A program made the translations under genes and the position numbers. A model generated the notes under the pieces. The model searched no databases and had not been told where the DNA came from. It saw only the letters and a list, made by a program, of their open reading frames with translations. A stretch of 7,036 nt of DNA from an uncultured Clostridia bacterium (GTDB lineage: Bacteria; Bacillota; Clostridia; Oscillospirales; CAG-272): positions 1 to 7,036 of the forward strand of contig CAJGCF010000071.1 in assembly GCA_904501865.1 (NCBI GenBank). The letters run 5' to 3'. Position 1 is the stretch's first letter. Each line of letters opens with the position of its first letter. This document shows, in pieces, positions 6,815-7,036 of this stretch.

Positions 6815-6894
6815 CTATTCAAAAAGTATGGGAACATGACCTCTAACTCGGCTTTGCCGAGTCGAAGTGTTCTCATAAGCCCATGCGGGTCACC

Positions 6895-6923
6895 AAAAAA
6901 GAAAGAGCAGCACATCGTGCTAC
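6895..6923 (-). terminator. Terminator-like hairpin inside repeat unit 1
   Basis: On the minus strand GTAGCAC pairs with GTGCTGC (one G-U wobble) around a 3-nt loop, followed by TCTTTCTTTTTT. On the plus strand the wobble becomes a C-A mismatch and there is no U-tract, so it is oriented to end a minus-strand transcript. The stem is only 7 bp and the T-run is interrupted, so strength is moderate. Confidence 0.5.
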
Positions 6924-6930
6924 GGGAATC

Positions 6931-6966
6931 GAACCTCTAACTCGGCTTTGCCGAGTCGAAGTGTTC
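6931..6966 (-). repeat. Extended imperfect hairpin at the unit 1/unit 2 junction
   Basis: The 7-bp GC-rich core (6940-6946 with 6950-6956) extends outward on the minus strand, pairing GAAC with GTTC at the base and CTT with GAG in the middle, with one bulge and one mismatch: about 16 pairs in total. The same full stem cannot form at unit 1, where 6837-6840 reads TGAC instead of GAAC. Confidence 0.55.
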
Positions 6967-6988
6967 TCATAAGCCCATGCGGGTCACC

Positions 6989-7017
6989 AAAAAAGAAAGA
7001 GCAGCACGTCGTGCTAC
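6989..7017 (-). terminator. Terminator-like hairpin inside repeat unit 2
   Basis: Same stem and U-tract as in unit 1; the only inter-unit difference falls in the 3-nt loop (G7008 instead of A6914), so pairing is unchanged. Confidence 0.5.
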
Positions 7018-7036
7018 GGGAATCGAACCTCTAACT

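Larger units (their letters stand above)
6841..7036. repeat. 94-bp tandem repeat array, continuing past the window edge
   Basis: Unit 1 is 6841-6934 and unit 2 is 6935-7028; 7029-7036 begins unit 3. Units 1 and 2 differ at a single base (A6914 versus G7008). A degenerate trace of a preceding unit may cover about 6826-6840 (9 of 15 bases match 6920-6934). Each unit holds a perfect ACTCGGC-TTT-GCCGAGT hairpin, the string GGGTCACCA (6887-6895, like a tRNA 3' end), and on the minus strand GGTTCGATTCC (6925-6935), which resembles a tRNA T-arm. No coding sequence is supported. There is no unique spacer between units, so it is not a CRISPR array. Confidence 0.95.

Noticed and set aside
6581..6940. 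A 119-codon plus-strand frame running from within the DUF362 gene into the repeat
   Set aside because: It is an alternative frame of the ferredoxin tail and reads through an intrinsic terminator; the product has no family likeness.
6841..7036. Intact tRNA gene in the repeat unit
   Set aside because: Although GGTTCGATTCC is T-arm-like, the T-stem has two mismatches of five pairs, and no matching acceptor strand, D-arm or anticodon arm can be drawn around it on either strand.
6841..7036. CRISPR array or integron attC array
   Set aside because: The whole 94-bp period is repeated without unique spacers, which excludes CRISPR. The GTTAGAG/CTCTAAC strings do not fit the attC R'/R'' consensus, and no cassette ORFs separate the units.

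Overview
The window reads as a chromosomal segment of a Gram-positive, anaerobe-type Firmicute, most likely a clostridial gut or rumen lineage (Oscillospiraceae/Lachnospiraceae-like). This is inferred from the lipoprotein signal style of the binding protein, strong AGGAGG-type ribosome sites, AT-rich intergenic DNA with TTGACA/TATAAT promoters, and the DUF362-ferredoxin gene. No 16S or other taxonomic marker is present, so the assignment is tentative.

Layout. Positions 1-5160 are a minus-strand ABC importer operon of the peptide/nickel (Opp/Dpp) type, transcribed right to left. A very large extracellular substrate-binding lipoprotein (817 aa, 2707-5160) comes first. A 274-nt gap with a strong hairpin follows, then an OppB-like permease (1482-2432), then an OppC-like permease that overlaps oppB by one base and runs off the left edge about 15 residues before its expected end. 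The ATPases (oppD/oppF) would be expected just left of the window. Positions 5161-5591 are a divergent, AT-rich control region with one near-consensus promoter in each direction and several palindromes between them. Positions 5592-6761 (plus strand) encode a DUF362 protein with a C-terminal 2x[4Fe-4S] ferredoxin domain, closed by a bidirectional terminator at 6778-6814. From 6841 to the right edge there is a nearly perfect 94-bp tandem array (two full units plus 8 nt) that continues beyond the window.

How it works together. The binding lipoprotein should capture a peptide-like ligand outside the membrane and deliver it to the OppB/OppC channel. Both the binding protein and the OppC subunit are much larger than usual, and the extra OppC mass is an approximately 200-residue loop on the extracytoplasmic side. 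A docking loop comparable to MalF-P2 is a reasonable hypothesis. The DUF362 gene is divergently transcribed and its function is unknown, so a functional link to the transporter is only suggested by the shared control region.

The least explained item is the 94-bp array. On the minus strand each unit carries a tRNA T-arm-like string, a GC-rich hairpin and its own terminator-like stem plus U-tract. I do not see a clearly novel multi-gene system in this window.
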